Position numbers and translations under genes: made by a program
Assembly: GCA_949959185.1 (NCBI GenBank)
Contig: CATLIX010000008.1
Coordinates: forward strand, 1 to 64,000
Source of the DNA: an uncultured Eubacterium sp.
GTDB taxonomy: Bacteria; Bacillota; Clostridia; Lachnospirales; Lachnospiraceae
DNA length: 64,000 nt
Reading direction: 5' to 3'
The notes under the pieces: generated by a model
What the model was told of the DNA's origin: nothing
The model's database searches: none
The model's input: only the letters and a program-made list of their open reading frames with translations
Shown: in pieces, positions 18,047 through 27,323 of the stretch
How the letters are laid out: each line of letters starts with the position of its first letter
Numbering within the stretch: position 1 is the first letter of the stretch

Positions 18047-18829
18047 CTAATACATTCCTTCAACTACAGAAACAATCATTCTTTTCATTTCCCTGAAGAT
18101 AAAATTTGAAATATCAGGCAGCAGTATAATTGTTACAAACAAAATGGAAAACCCAACCAAAACCTTTAACTGCATTCCCACCGCAAACATGTTCATCTGA
18201 GGCGCTACCTTTGCCATAACTCCCAGAATACAGTTCAGAATCATACTGGTGGCGAAAATGGGAAGTACAATACGGAATCCGATTACCATTAAATCTGCAA
18301 TATACATGGTCATGGTGCCCATCAGATGTTCCCAGTCAAAAACACTTCCGTTAATGGGAATCAACTGGTAAGTATCAATCAGAGCCCGGAGAATATAGTG
18401 ATGCATATCCGTAATCACCAGAAGCAGCATAATAAAATAATTGTACATGGTTCCGGTCAGACCGGACTGTGTACGGGTAGTAGGGTCATAAATATTCGCC
18501 ATTGCAAGGCCGATTTCCATATCAATAATTTTACCGGAAAATACAATAATGGAATTACAAATATTTGCTGCAAATCCAATAAGCAATCCTGTAATTCCTT
18601 CCCGCAGAACGATGATGGCGAATTCGATTGTTCCGGCATATTCCAAAGATTCTTTCGGCAGTATCACCTGATATAAAATCAATGCCACAAACACCGACAG
18701 CCCGATTTTCACCCGGCCCGGACTATTATTCATGCCAAAAAACGGAGCAACAAAGGTAAATGATGCAACCCTTACCAATATCATCAGAAAATATTCAAAT
18801 GTATATACTGTAAACTCATAGTTTATCAT
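18047..18829 (-). CDS. fliR: Flagellar export protein FliR
   Basis: Membrane component of the export gate core (with FliP and FliQ). About six hydrophobic segments with the conserved RVASFTFVAPFFGMNNSPGR start and GEIGLAMANIYDPTT-like middle (DMEIGLAMANIYDPTTRTQS). 260 residues. It lies 11 bases after fliQ. Confidence 0.95.
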   Translation of the reverse strand: MINYEFTVYTFEYFLMILVRVASFTFVAPFFGMNNSPGRVKIGLSVFVALILYQVILPKESLEYAGTIEFAIIVLREGITGLLIGFAANICNSIIVFSGKIIDMEIGLAMANIYDPTTRTQSGLTGTMYNYFIMLLLVITDMHHYILRALIDTYQLIPINGSVFDWEHLMGTMTMYIADLMVIGFRIVLPIFATSMILNCILGVMAKVAPQMNMFAVGMQLKVLVGFSILFVTIILLPDISNFIFREMKRMIVSVVEGMY

Positions 18830-18840
18830 ACTGTCTCAAC

Positions 18841-19113
18841 CTAACGCAGATACAGACCGAAATTATTCCATAATTCCGTCATAAAGCCTGTCAGATTCTC
18901 CAACATCCACCCGCCTAACAGCATCATTCCCAAAAAGACAGCGATAATCTTGGGTACAAAGGTCAGAGTCTGCTCCTGAATGGAAGTCACCGTCTGGAAA
19001 ATACTGATAATCAGACCGACAATCAGGGAAATCAGCAGCAACGGTGCAGATACTTTGATAATCAAAAACAATGCTTCTCTGGCAATGTCCAGCACCTGTC
19101 CTTCTGTAATCAT
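18841..19113 (-). CDS. fliQ: Flagellar export protein FliQ
   Basis: A 90-residue two-helix export gate subunit with the family motif ISIFQTVTSIQEQTLTFVPK. AGAGGTG lies before ATG 19113. It is separated from fliP by 51 bases that hold a 10-bp hairpin. Confidence 0.96.
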   Translation of the reverse strand: MITEGQVLDIAREALFLIIKVSAPLLLISLIVGLIISIFQTVTSIQEQTLTFVPKIIAVFLGMMLLGGWMLENLTGFMTELWNNFGLYLR

Positions 19114-19135
19114 ATGTTTTCACCTCTACACTTCG

Positions 19136-19161
19136 CAACCACTTGCTTCCACAAGTGGTTG
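19136..19161 (-). other. Intercistronic hairpin between fliP and fliQ
   Basis: Perfect 10-bp stem CAACCACTTG (152-161 side on the minus strand) pairing with CAAGTGGTTG, loop of 6 bases. No T-run follows, so it is not an intrinsic terminator. It sits just after the fliP stop and 22 bases before the fliQ start. Possible mRNA stabiliser or processing site. Confidence 0.6.
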
Positions 19162-19164
19162 TAC

Positions 19165-20055
19165 TCAATAAAATGTCTTTACAAGATTTCCGATTACCAG
19201 ATCCCATCCATCTGCCAGAACAAACAGCAGTATTTTGAAGGGCATGGAAATCGTAGTAGGAGGCAGCATCATCATACCCATGGACATCAGCACGGAAGCC
19301 ACTACCATATCAATCACAATAAACGGTATATAAATCAGGAAACCAATAATAAATGCTGTCCGCAGTTCACTGACAATAAAACCTGGAATTACCACATGCA
19401 TGGGAATAGGCTCCAGCGTCTCCGGTTCGCTTAAATCCATACCGGTCATGTCAATTTCCGCAATATCACAGAACAGCTTCAAATCCTTTCGCTGCATTTC
19501 TTTGTACATAAACCGGCGGATTGGAGCTTCGATTCGCTCCATGGCCTCTTCCTGATTAATCTCATTGGCCTCCAGAGGCTGAATCACTGTCTCATTAATT
19601 TCTGAAAATACAGGGTTCATAATAAACAGCGTTAAAAATAACGCCAGACCTACCAGCACCTGATTGGGAGGAACCGTCTGGGTTCCAATTGCAGTCCTCA
19701 CAAAATGCAGTACAATAATAATTCTCGTAAAGGAGGTCAGCATAATCAGAATGGACGGCGCCAGTGTAATCACTGTAAGTATCAGCAAAATCCTGATATT
19801 ACCGGATAAATTCCCCTCTTCATTATTCCAGCTGAATGTCAGCCCATTGGTAGTTCCCGGTTCTGCCCTCTGAGTGTTGGGAGTGGTAAGCTCTCCCGTC
19901 TCCTGCCTGGTGGTGTCCGTAATCTGCTGATTGGCGTCCGCTGCACTTCCTGTCGCATATGCGCTTTGCCCAAAACATAAAAACAGCATAAGAATCAGCG
20001 TAACTGTGCCAAAGGCAAAGGAAGTCCCGCAATATATTTTTTTCAGCTTTCTCAT
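19165..20055 (-). CDS. fliP: Flagellar export protein FliP
   Basis: Core export-gate subunit. N-terminal signal peptide (about residues 1-35, ending near QSAYATG), a polar stretch, then four membrane helices with the FliP signatures LTSFTRIIIVLHFVRTAIGT and VVIPGFIVSELRTAFIIGF followed by IYIPF. 296 residues with a longer-than-usual periplasmic N-terminal stretch. Confidence 0.96.
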   Translation of the reverse strand: MRKLKKIYCGTSFAFGTVTLILMLFLCFGQSAYATGSAADANQQITDTTRQETGELTTPNTQRAEPGTTNGLTFSWNNEEGNLSGNIRILLILTVITLAPSILIMLTSFTRIIIVLHFVRTAIGTQTVPPNQVLVGLALFLTLFIMNPVFSEINETVIQPLEANEINQEEAMERIEAPIRRFMYKEMQRKDLKLFCDIAEIDMTGMDLSEPETLEPIPMHVVIPGFIVSELRTAFIIGFLIYIPFIVIDMVVASVLMSMGMMMLPPTTISMPFKILLFVLADGWDLVIGNLVKTFY

Positions 20056-20065
20056 AGTGTTTTGC

Positions 20066-20446
20066 CTACTTCCTGGGAATTTTTTTCTTCAGGTTATTCA
20101 ATATTTCCTGAAAATTCTCATTCACATTAACCGGATTTTTCCCTTCCGGGGAAGGCATCCAGACCAGTTGTTCCTCCGTCAGCTCCGTCAGAATATTGAT
20201 GGTATCCTTACAGACGGAAATGACCAGATATTTTTTCCCAACCTGAATAATCTGAATAAACTTATTATTGTTTACCCGGAATGTTTCAATGACCCGTATG
20301 TTCTTATCTGCCATCATTCCCTGCTGATATCCGGCAATCCACCTGGTCACTCCCCAGGTGAGCGCCAATACCAGAAGAAATACCAGAAGCACGCCGATCA
20401 ATTGGAAAAAACTTTCCCATCCTGAGGAAATTTCCAGCAAAATCAT
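20066..20446 (-). CDS. fliO: Flagellar biosynthesis protein FliO
   Basis: Small assembly factor for the FliP ring: one membrane helix (FFQLIGVLLVFLLVLALTWG) and a short cytoplasmic FliO/FliZ domain (IRVIETFRVNNNKFIQIIQV then GKKYLVISV). The position between cheY and fliP matches the B. subtilis order. ATG 20446 starts 1 base after the cheY stop; a TTG three codons upstream is possible. Confidence 0.88.
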   Translation of the reverse strand: MILLEISSGWESFFQLIGVLLVFLLVLALTWGVTRWIAGYQQGMMADKNIRVIETFRVNNNKFIQIIQVGKKYLVISVCKDTINILTELTEEQLVWMPSPEGKNPVNVNENFQEILNNLKKKIPRK

Positions 20447-20447
20447 C

Positions 20448-20810
20448 TTATCCAACTACTTTTTTCACAGCTTCCAATACACGTTCTGCCTGGAACGGTT
20501 TTACAATAAAGTCTTTGGCACCGGACTGAATGGCTTCAATAACCATTGCCTGCTGTCCCATTGCGGAACACATAATAATACATGCGGAAGGATCTGCAGC
20601 TTTAATCTGCTTCAAAGCCTGAATTCCGTCCATTTCCGGCATGGTAATATCCATCAGTACCAGATCCGGTTTGGTCTCATTGTACTTTTCCACTGCTTTC
20701 AGACCATTCTCAGCTTCTCCTGCAATATTGTAGCCATTCTTGGTAAGAATGTCCTTGATCATCATTCTCATAAACGCTGCGTCATCACAAATTAAAATAT
20801 TCTTTGCCAT
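20448..20810 (-). CDS. cheY: Chemotaxis response regulator CheY
   Basis: A single receiver domain of 120 residues. Acidic pocket in ILICDDAAFMR, phospho-acceptor Asp54 in LVLMDITMPEMDG, Ser/Thr switch in IIMCSAMGQQ and Lys in DFIVKPF. It lies between fliY and fliO as in B. subtilis. CheY-P binds the FliM N-terminus to change motor state and is dephosphorylated by CheC and FliY. AAGGAG precedes the ATG. Confidence 0.95.
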   Translation of the reverse strand: MAKNILICDDAAFMRMMIKDILTKNGYNIAGEAENGLKAVEKYNETKPDLVLMDITMPEMDGIQALKQIKAADPSACIIMCSAMGQQAMVIEAIQSGAKDFIVKPFQAERVLEAVKKVVG

Positions 20811-20839
20811 ATCTTTTTCTCCTTGATATCACTTTTTTA

Positions 20840-22018
20840 TTAGTTATTTATAATTTCGGTAATACGCACGCCAAAACTTTCTTCCAGTACTACGACTTCG
20901 CCCTTGGCAACGTATTTACCATTTACTAACACATCAATCGGTTCCCCGGCAATCTTATTCAATTCTATGATAGTTCCTGGAGCAAATTCCAGAATATCAT
21001 GAATGGACTTGCTGGTTCTTCCAAGTTCCACCGTTACATCCAGCGGAACATCCATAATCAGTCCAATGTTTTCCTGCTGAGTAATCGGATTGAAATCACC
21101 TGCAAAAGCCTGGAACTGAGCAGGCTGTACATTAACCGGCTGCTGAGCATACATCTGAGACATATCTCCCATCATCGGCATTCCCATCACGGGCTGCCCG
21201 CTCATCATCGGCTGTCCCATCATGGGCTGTTGCGGAGCCGCCTGCTGAGGTGCCGGCGCAGGTGCCGGTGCAGGTGCTTCCGGCTGAGGTGCCGGTGCTG
21301 CTGCGGAAGTTGATGAAGTATCTGCTTCCATGGTCTGTGCCACACCGGAACACATTTCCTTCGCAAAAGAAAATGGATATAACTGCATAATCTCACTGTT
21401 TACCAGATCCCCGATTTCCATCTTAAAAGAAATCTTTACAAACCGGCCGGCCAGAAATTCATCAATTTCCTCTCCGTTCAGAGTATCTTTTAAATCTACC
21501 AGATCTGCAGACGGGGGACTGATATCAATCATTTTATTCAGCATGGATGACAGAGATGTGGCAGCGCTTCCCATCATCTGGTTCATAGCCTCGCTGATTG
21601 CACTCAGATGCAGTTCACCAAGCTCACCATCCAGATTTGTGCCGTCTCCTCCCATCATCAAATCCGTGATAATTTTCACGTCATGTTCCTTTAATACCAG
21701 AAGATTGCTCCCATCCAGTCCCACGGTATAGGCAATTCTGATAAATACACAGGGTCTCTCATAGGCCTCCACGATATCATCCCAGGTAGCAAAGGTAACT
21801 ACCGGTGTGGAGATATCCACTTTCCTGTTTACAAGAGAAAATAAAGTGGTGGCTGCTGTCCCCATGCTGATATTGGAAATCTCGCCTATGGCGTCAATTT
21901 CATCCGGGGTCAGGTCTTCGAGCCCTTCCGTTCCGGAAACGGCTGCATCCATACCTGCATCATCATTCAACAGAGCACTAATTTCCTCCTGTGATAAAAC
22001 TCCATCCATTCCATCCAT
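20840..22018 (-). CDS. fliY: C-ring protein and CheY-P phosphatase FliY
   Basis: A Gram-positive C-ring subunit. N-terminal FliM-like CheY-binding helix (LSQEEISALLND), a CheC-type phosphatase domain with two signatures (DAIGEISNISMGTAATTLF and LHLSAISEAMNQMMGSAATS), a Pro/Ala/Met/Gln-rich linker (about 228-305, with repeated QPMMGQPMM-like units), and a C-terminal SpoA/FliN domain (MDVPLDVTVELGRTSKSIHD). 392 residues, normal. It follows fliM by 4 bases. Confidence 0.95.
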   Translation of the reverse strand: MDGMDGVLSQEEISALLNDDAGMDAAVSGTEGLEDLTPDEIDAIGEISNISMGTAATTLFSLVNRKVDISTPVVTFATWDDIVEAYERPCVFIRIAYTVGLDGSNLLVLKEHDVKIITDLMMGGDGTNLDGELGELHLSAISEAMNQMMGSAATSLSSMLNKMIDISPPSADLVDLKDTLNGEEIDEFLAGRFVKISFKMEIGDLVNSEIMQLYPFSFAKEMCSGVAQTMEADTSSTSAAAPAPQPEAPAPAPAPAPQQAAPQQPMMGQPMMSGQPVMGMPMMGDMSQMYAQQPVNVQPAQFQAFAGDFNPITQQENIGLIMDVPLDVTVELGRTSKSIHDILEFAPGTIIELNKIAGEPIDVLVNGKYVAKGEVVVLEESFGVRITEIINN

Positions 22019-22022
22019 AATC

Positions 22023-23003
22023 TCACTGCTCCTCTCTGATTACTGATGTAACTCTTACTGCATACTGTTCCCCAGATGCACCAGGCAAAGCAGTAAATTT
22101 TTTAATATTTCCAACATATACATCCAATTCATCTTCCACTTTCCGGTCCAGACGGATAATATCGCCCACCTGAAGATTGATGAAATCACTTACTGAAATA
22201 GCGCTCTTTCCCAGAACTGCTTTCACCGGCATGGGCGCTTTGGAAATAATGGACTCAATAACCTCCGTATATTCCTGTTCGCCGCGGGCCTGCATGGTGG
22301 AAAACCAGAATTTGGTATTCAGCTTATCCATCACGTCTTCCAGCGTCATATAGGGAAGACAGACATTCATCAGACCTTCCACATCTCCGATTTTCATATT
22401 AATTGTGATAATCGCAATCATTTCACTGGGAGAAATAAACTGTGCAAACTGGGAGTTCGTCTCGATTCGCTCCAGCCTTGGATGTATCTCCAGCACATTT
22501 TCCCAGGGCTCCCGGAGAAGATTGATACACACATTCATAATACGCTCAATAATCAGCAACTCAATTTCTGAAAAATCACGGCTGCGTTCCAGAGGAACTC
22601 CCATACCGCCCAGCATTCGGTCTACCATGGCATATCCCAGATTGGAAGCCAGATCTATAATAATGCTGCCCGGCATCGGTGCAAAATTCACAATCCCCAA
22701 AAGTACCGGATTGGACATGGAATTTGAAAATTCCGAATAGGTAACTGCCTCCGAATTCATAACTTCCACCTGAATATTTTTTCTCAGATATGCCGGAAGA
22801 TTCGTAGAAAGCAGTCTTCCATAATGTTCGAATATAATCTCCATCGTTCTGAGATGTTCCTTGGAGAATTTCGCAGGCCTTGCAAAGTCATAATCCTTTA
22901 CCTGCTTTTCCCCGGTATCCTTAATCTCATCTGCGTCCAGCTCACCGTTGCTCAAAGCACTCAGCAGACTGTCTATCTCATTTTGGGATAAGACCTCGCC
23001 CAT
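22023..23003 (-). CDS. fliM: Flagellar motor switch protein FliM
   Basis: C-ring switch subunit. The N-terminal CheY-P-binding peptide LSQNEIDSLLSAL is present, followed by the CheC-like middle domain (including MVDRMLGGMGVPLERSRDFS) and the C-terminal SpoA domain (LGKSAISVSDFINLQVGDII). About 326 residues. ATG 23003 is preferred over GTG 23009 given the AGGTGG upstream. Confidence 0.96.
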   Translation of the reverse strand: MGEVLSQNEIDSLLSALSNGELDADEIKDTGEKQVKDYDFARPAKFSKEHLRTMEIIFEHYGRLLSTNLPAYLRKNIQVEVMNSEAVTYSEFSNSMSNPVLLGIVNFAPMPGSIIIDLASNLGYAMVDRMLGGMGVPLERSRDFSEIELLIIERIMNVCINLLREPWENVLEIHPRLERIETNSQFAQFISPSEMIAIITINMKIGDVEGLMNVCLPYMTLEDVMDKLNTKFWFSTMQARGEQEYTEVIESIISKAPMPVKAVLGKSAISVSDFINLQVGDIIRLDRKVEDELDVYVGNIKKFTALPGASGEQYAVRVTSVIREEQ

Positions 23004-23065
23004 CCTCACTCACCACCTGACATTTATACTGCAATTTTAATCTTTCACCGCTGATCCATACTGTC

Positions 23066-23587
23066 CTATTCATAATTATAGGTCGGGAATGCCACACTTA
23101 CAATAAAGTCAGATTCGTACAGTCTGCGCAGGCGGCTCAGAATCTCATCCTGTACCGCTGCCTGATTTTCCCTCAGGTCATCTATGGTATGACCGGCTAC
23201 AATTTTATTCACTTCACTCTTAATAATGTCTTCCTGTGCAATCACACCTTCTTTGACATACTTCTCATATCCGTCATTTTTCGTATCCAGAACAAGGGCC
23301 ACGGAAATCACCGCATGGTGCTCCTCTCCGCTGTCATCCTTCTTCAGATTGATGGTAAGATTTGCCCCCTCGGAAACTTTGATGGTATCGCACTGCTCCA
23401 TGGGTATGTAAAGGGAGGAATTATCTTTGCCGCCCTCCAGCTCCAGATCAATGGCGGAACACACCTTGGTAATGAGCTCATTTGCTTTCTTTGACTGAGG
23501 CACAACGGAAATCATCAGGATTGCTGTTAAAATCAGATTCGCAACTACCAGTGCCAGAATTAAAACACTCATTAAATTCTTCTTCAT
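23066..23587 (-). CDS. fliL: Flagellar basal-body protein FliL
   Basis: A single-pass membrane protein that surrounds and stabilises the stator. One N-terminal helix (SVLILALVVANLILTAILMI) and a C-terminal periplasmic domain ending in LRRLYESDFIVSVAFPTYNY. 173 residues. It lies between motB and fliM, as in many Clostridia. Confidence 0.85.
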   Translation of the reverse strand: MKKNLMSVLILALVVANLILTAILMISVVPQSKKANELITKVCSAIDLELEGGKDNSSLYIPMEQCDTIKVSEGANLTINLKKDDSGEEHHAVISVALVLDTKNDGYEKYVKEGVIAQEDIIKSEVNKIVAGHTIDDLRENQAAVQDEILSRLRRLYESDFIVSVAFPTYNYE

Positions 23588-23602
23588 TGCTGTCTTTCCT
23601 TT

Positions 23603-24430
23603 CTAATTTGAATTATACGAATTGTATATCTTTATCTCTACCCTTCGGTTCCTTGCCCGTCCCTCAGGTGTTGCATTATCCGCCACGGGACTGTATTCCC
23701 CGCATCCGGTGGCATTGATTTTTCCTGCCTCAAGCGCAGTCTTACCCAATACATAATCTTTCACTGCAAATGCACGGTATGCAGACAACACATCATTATT
23801 CTCATACTTCTCATTACTTATGGGCACATTATCCGTATGCCCTTCTATATCAATCAGACTACTGTCATAACTTTCCAATATCAGTGATAGTTTATCCACC
23901 AGCGGCAGAGCATCTTCTCTGATCTGAGACTGCCCGGAATCAAACAGCAACGCTCCGTTCAGGGTAATACGCACAAACTGGGCATTGGAATCAATTTCCA
24001 TCTGACCGGCAACTCCCTGTTCTTCCGCCATCTGCTCAATCTGTTCCGCCATCTCTTCCGACTCTTTCAGTCCGGCTTCCGCCATCTCTTCCTTCAAAGC
24101 CTGTTCCGGATCCTTTTCTTCTTCCTCGTTGTCTTCCCCATCTTCTTTGCTGGCTGAATTGGCAGCTTCCTTATAATACTGATCCAGCAGCTGAAGCTGA
24201 TTGACACCGGCCGCCACCATCTGGCCATCGCCTATGGAGGAACCTCCCTGAGGCAGAATACTGAAACTGTGCTCCAGAGACTGCACCAACGCTTCAAATT
24301 TATCCACATCCACAGAGGACATGGAGAACAACAACACGAAAAAGCACAGCAAAAGATTCATCAGATCTGCGAAGGTATTCATCCAGTTGGCAGAACCTCC
24401 GCCGGAATCCTTTTTCTTCTTCTTTGCCAT
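23603..24430 (-). CDS. motB: Flagellar motor stator protein MotB
   Basis: Peptidoglycan-anchored stator subunit. The membrane helix with the proton-binding Asp is WMNTFADLMNLLLCFFVLLF (the Asp in FADLM). A long acidic linker follows, then the OmpA-like domain (IDIEGHTDNVPISNEKYENN, LSAYRA, GRARNRRVEI). 275 residues. The ATG shares one base with the motA stop (TAATG), showing coupling. Confidence 0.96.
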   Translation of the reverse strand: MAKKKKKDSGGGSANWMNTFADLMNLLLCFFVLLFSMSSVDVDKFEALVQSLEHSFSILPQGGSSIGDGQMVAAGVNQLQLLDQYYKEAANSASKEDGEDNEEEEKDPEQALKEEMAEAGLKESEEMAEQIEQMAEEQGVAGQMEIDSNAQFVRITLNGALLFDSGQSQIREDALPLVDKLSLILESYDSSLIDIEGHTDNVPISNEKYENNDVLSAYRAFAVKDYVLGKTALEAGKINATGCGEYSPVADNATPEGRARNRRVEIKIYNSYNSN

Positions 24431-25218
24431 TATTCTTCACCTCCGCCCTGCTCCGTCATGCCTTCACGCATTTTCGGGGACAGGAAGGATTTTAATTTTT
24501 CCTCAATTACACGGGGGTTCTCGCCCGCCTGAATTGACAAAAGCCCTTCCACGGTAATTTCCTTTATTCGAATTTCTTCATCATTATTAACTTTCAGTTT
24601 CGCCGCTGTAGGGTTACAGAGCCAGTTGGCAATCAGAGAACCATACAGTGTGGTAACCAGAGCAATCGCCATACTGGGTCCGATGGAAGACGGGTCACTC
24701 AGCTTTGCAAGCATGTTAATCAAACCGATCAGGGTACCAATCATACCCCAGGCAGGTCCAAGACCTTCCCATGTCTTCCAGAAATTGATATTTACATTAT
24801 GACGTTCCTCCACACTGACCAGATCCGCTTCCATAATACCTCGTACCAGTTCCGGGTCCGTACCGTCAACCACCAGCATAACGCCCTTTTTCAGAAATTC
24901 GTCCTCAATGCCGTTGGCCGCTTCTTCCAGTGCCAGAAGTCCTTCTTTTCTAGCTATGTTCGATAAATCAATAATATTCTTAATTACTTCGCTTACATCC
25001 GATTTGGTATCCTTAAATGTCAGAGTAATGGATTTTAACCCGTTGATAAAATCAGGAAGTTTGTGAGCAGCCAGCGTACCCGCCAGCGAACCTCCGATGG
25101 TAATGATAACGGAAGGCACATCCCAGAAGTCTCTGAGGAGGTCACCTCCACCCTGTATAACTCCAAACACAAACAACACAATTCCAAGTATAATTCCCAA
25201 TATTGATGCTATATCCAA
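24430..25218 (-). CDS. motA: Flagellar motor stator protein MotA
   Basis: Ion-channel stator subunit with four membrane helices and a cytoplasmic loop carrying charged residues that contact FliG (KEGLLALEEAANGIEDEFLK, MEADLVSVEERHNVN). The WEGLGPAWGMIGTLIGLI motif is present. The TTG at 25218 is preferred as start: AGGTGG lies 5-6 bases upstream and it yields the family-typical MDIASILGI. GTG 25227 is the alternative but lacks spacing for a ribosome site. Confidence 0.94.
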   Translation of the reverse strand: MDIASILGIILGIVLFVFGVIQGGGDLLRDFWDVPSVIITIGGSLAGTLAAHKLPDFINGLKSITLTFKDTKSDVSEVIKNIIDLSNIARKEGLLALEEAANGIEDEFLKKGVMLVVDGTDPELVRGIMEADLVSVEERHNVNINFWKTWEGLGPAWGMIGTLIGLINMLAKLSDPSSIGPSMAIALVTTLYGSLIANWLCNPTAAKLKVNNDEEIRIKEITVEGLLSIQAGENPRVIEEKLKSFLSPKMREGMTEQGGGEE

Positions 25219-25286
25219 TTTAGCCACCTGCCCTTTTCGTCCATGAAATATATTCTATCCGTAATTTCACCTGTCTGCTCTACAGG

Positions 25287-25496
25287 CTATTCTTTTGCCA
25301 ACCAGGGAAGACCCGTTGTCATAATTTCTCTCTTGTATAATATTACTAAATTTTTCACTTCTTGTCTACTTTCTTTTACAATTAATTTCTTCCCTGTCAC
25401 AAAAGAAAGGACAGTATCCGGTGTTTCCTCCACGCTTTCTATCAGTTCCGCATTGATCAGAATGGTACTTCCGTTCAGTTTCGTCACTTCTATCAT
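25287..25496 (-). CDS. flbD: FlbD family flagellar protein
   Basis: A 69-residue protein beginning MIEVTKLNGSTILINAELIE, the conserved FlbD/SwrD start. In B. subtilis the homologue SwrD (YlzI) raises motor torque. It sits between flgE and motA. AGGTGAGG precedes the ATG. Confidence 0.9.
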   Translation of the reverse strand: MIEVTKLNGSTILINAELIESVEETPDTVLSFVTGKKLIVKESRQEVKNLVILYKREIMTTGLPWLAKE

Positions 25497-25579
25497 GGAG
25501 CCTCACCTGCCTTTCACCGATTCATTATATGGGGGAACCATGAAACACAGTTCCCCGTCATATTTATTTTATAAGTTTA

Positions 25580-27208
25580 TTATCGTTTCAGATTCACCAG
25601 TTCTTCCAGCAGCGTATCAGAAGTTGTGATAATTCTGGAGTTCGCCTGGAAACCTCTCTGGGTGGTAATCATTTCCGTAAACTCTGTGGAAAGGTCCACA
25701 TTGGACATTTCCAGAACACCGCTGGTCATCTTGCCGCCGTCTGCGGTAATATCCTGACCGATTCCGTCAAACTCACCGGAGTTCAGAGTGGTCCGGTAGC
25801 AGTTGTCACCCAGTTTCTCCAGTCCGGAGGGGTTAGCAAAGGTTGCCACTGCAATCTGTCCCAGCAGAGTGGTATTGCCATTATCATATGTACCGAAAAT
25901 TCTTCCGTCCTCCTGTACCTGCAGTCCGGTCAGTGCTCCCAGCTTCCTGCCTGTTCCGTCAATTCCCTTTTCATCCCCTTTGAGCATATCCAGCGTACAG
26001 TTATTTCCGTTCTCATAACAGGTGGAAGTACTGAAATCCACATTGATGTTCTGGAACTGAGTACCAATCGTTGCCAGGTTAATTCCTACGGTAGAATTCC
26101 CGGCATTTCCAATATAGTTAAAAGTTCCGGGATTCAGACCGTTTTCATTGTAATCCAGCACGTATCCATTGATGGTATCCTGGTATTCAAACACGCCGGA
26201 ACCTCCCACCTGAGTAAATGTTCCGTTGAAATTTGTCAGAGCATCTCCTGTGATACCGAATACATCCGTAACGGAATAGGATACGGAACCGTCTGCGCTT
26301 TCATATAATTTCTGCCCGTCTCTCTCTGCATACTGAAGCGTAACACCATTTTTATCTACTATGGTACCATTCTCGTTCCTGAACTCTGCCGCCATCTTAT
26401 ATTTTCTTGTAATCTGCTGGGGAGTTTCCGGGCCGAAAATTCTTCTTCTTGCCTCTGTCATATCTATATTCTGATTTGCAGCATATTCATTCAGAATGGA
26501 ACGTCCGGTAGAATCTGTAATGTCTGTCAGCTCTACGGAATAGTTTTTCTCATCCCCATTGATGGTTTTTACTGCAAATTTCGCATTATAGCTGTAACCC
26601 AGCCCATCATAGAAATTCAGACTCAGCACATAACCGTCACCGGAGTTTACCTGTTTGTTATTGGTATCCAGAACGCCGCTGACTGTTGCCAGGGTAGTTG
26701 CCTCAGGCGGAGAAGTCTGATTCTTCTCGTTCATAATATTCAGTACGGAAACCGTATCTTTCCGGATATCCCCTGTCTGAGGGTCTACCTGCCATCCCAT
26801 TACGTTATAACCATTGGCTTTGGTGGCAAGGTTGCCGGCTCCGTCAATATAAAATGCTCCGGCTTTGGTAAACAGGTTTTCCGTACCGTTATTTACAATA
26901 AAGAAACTGTCTCCGGTGATTCTCAGATCCCAGCCATCTCCGGTGGTCTGAGTTGCTCCCGGAGAGGTAATATTGATGGATGTGGAACCGGTGGTTACAC
27001 CAAGACCGATCTGCTTGGCATTGACACCGCCCTTGGTAGCAGTCGCACCGGATGCACCGGACATGTTCTGATACATGATTTCACTGAATGCAGTGCTGGA
27101 TGACTTAAATGCAACAGTGTTTACGTTTGCAATATTATTACCAATTACGTCCATCTTGGTCTGGTGTGTCTTTAACCCTGACACTCCAGAATACAATGCT
27201 CTCATCAT
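25580..27208 (-). CDS. flgE: Flagellar hook protein FlgE
   Basis: Structural subunit of the hook. The N-terminal rod/hook motif MMRALYSGVSGLKTHQTKMD followed by VIGNNIANVNTVAFK, and the C-terminal VDLSTEFTEMITTQRGFQAN followed by SRIITTSDTLLEELVNL, bracket variable surface domains. 542 residues, longer than the common 400 or so, with the extra length in the central exposed region. AGGAGG lies upstream. The 115-base gap before it contains a hairpin (27242-27265). Confidence 0.95.
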   Translation of the reverse strand: MMRALYSGVSGLKTHQTKMDVIGNNIANVNTVAFKSSSTAFSEIMYQNMSGASGATATKGGVNAKQIGLGVTTGSTSINITSPGATQTTGDGWDLRITGDSFFIVNNGTENLFTKAGAFYIDGAGNLATKANGYNVMGWQVDPQTGDIRKDTVSVLNIMNEKNQTSPPEATTLATVSGVLDTNNKQVNSGDGYVLSLNFYDGLGYSYNAKFAVKTINGDEKNYSVELTDITDSTGRSILNEYAANQNIDMTEARRRIFGPETPQQITRKYKMAAEFRNENGTIVDKNGVTLQYAERDGQKLYESADGSVSYSVTDVFGITGDALTNFNGTFTQVGGSGVFEYQDTINGYVLDYNENGLNPGTFNYIGNAGNSTVGINLATIGTQFQNINVDFSTSTCYENGNNCTLDMLKGDEKGIDGTGRKLGALTGLQVQEDGRIFGTYDNGNTTLLGQIAVATFANPSGLEKLGDNCYRTTLNSGEFDGIGQDITADGGKMTSGVLEMSNVDLSTEFTEMITTQRGFQANSRIITTSDTLLEELVNLKR

Positions 27209-27241
27209 AACGAAATGACCTCCTGATTCTTATTGGATGCA

Positions 27242-27265
27242 GTTATCCTGCATTCACAGAATAAC
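27242..27265 (-). other. Intercistronic hairpin upstream of flgE
   Basis: Minus strand GTTATTCTG (257-265 side) pairs with CAGGATAAC (242-250), 9 bp with one G-T wobble and a 6-base loop. No T-run follows. It lies about 35 bases before the flgE start and could stabilise the abundant hook-protein mRNA. Confidence 0.4.
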
Positions 27266-27323
27266 CGCTGCCGCATGACCCCTTCTGTCATTCCAGGGTC
27301 TTCTGCCTCCTTCATGGGTCCGG

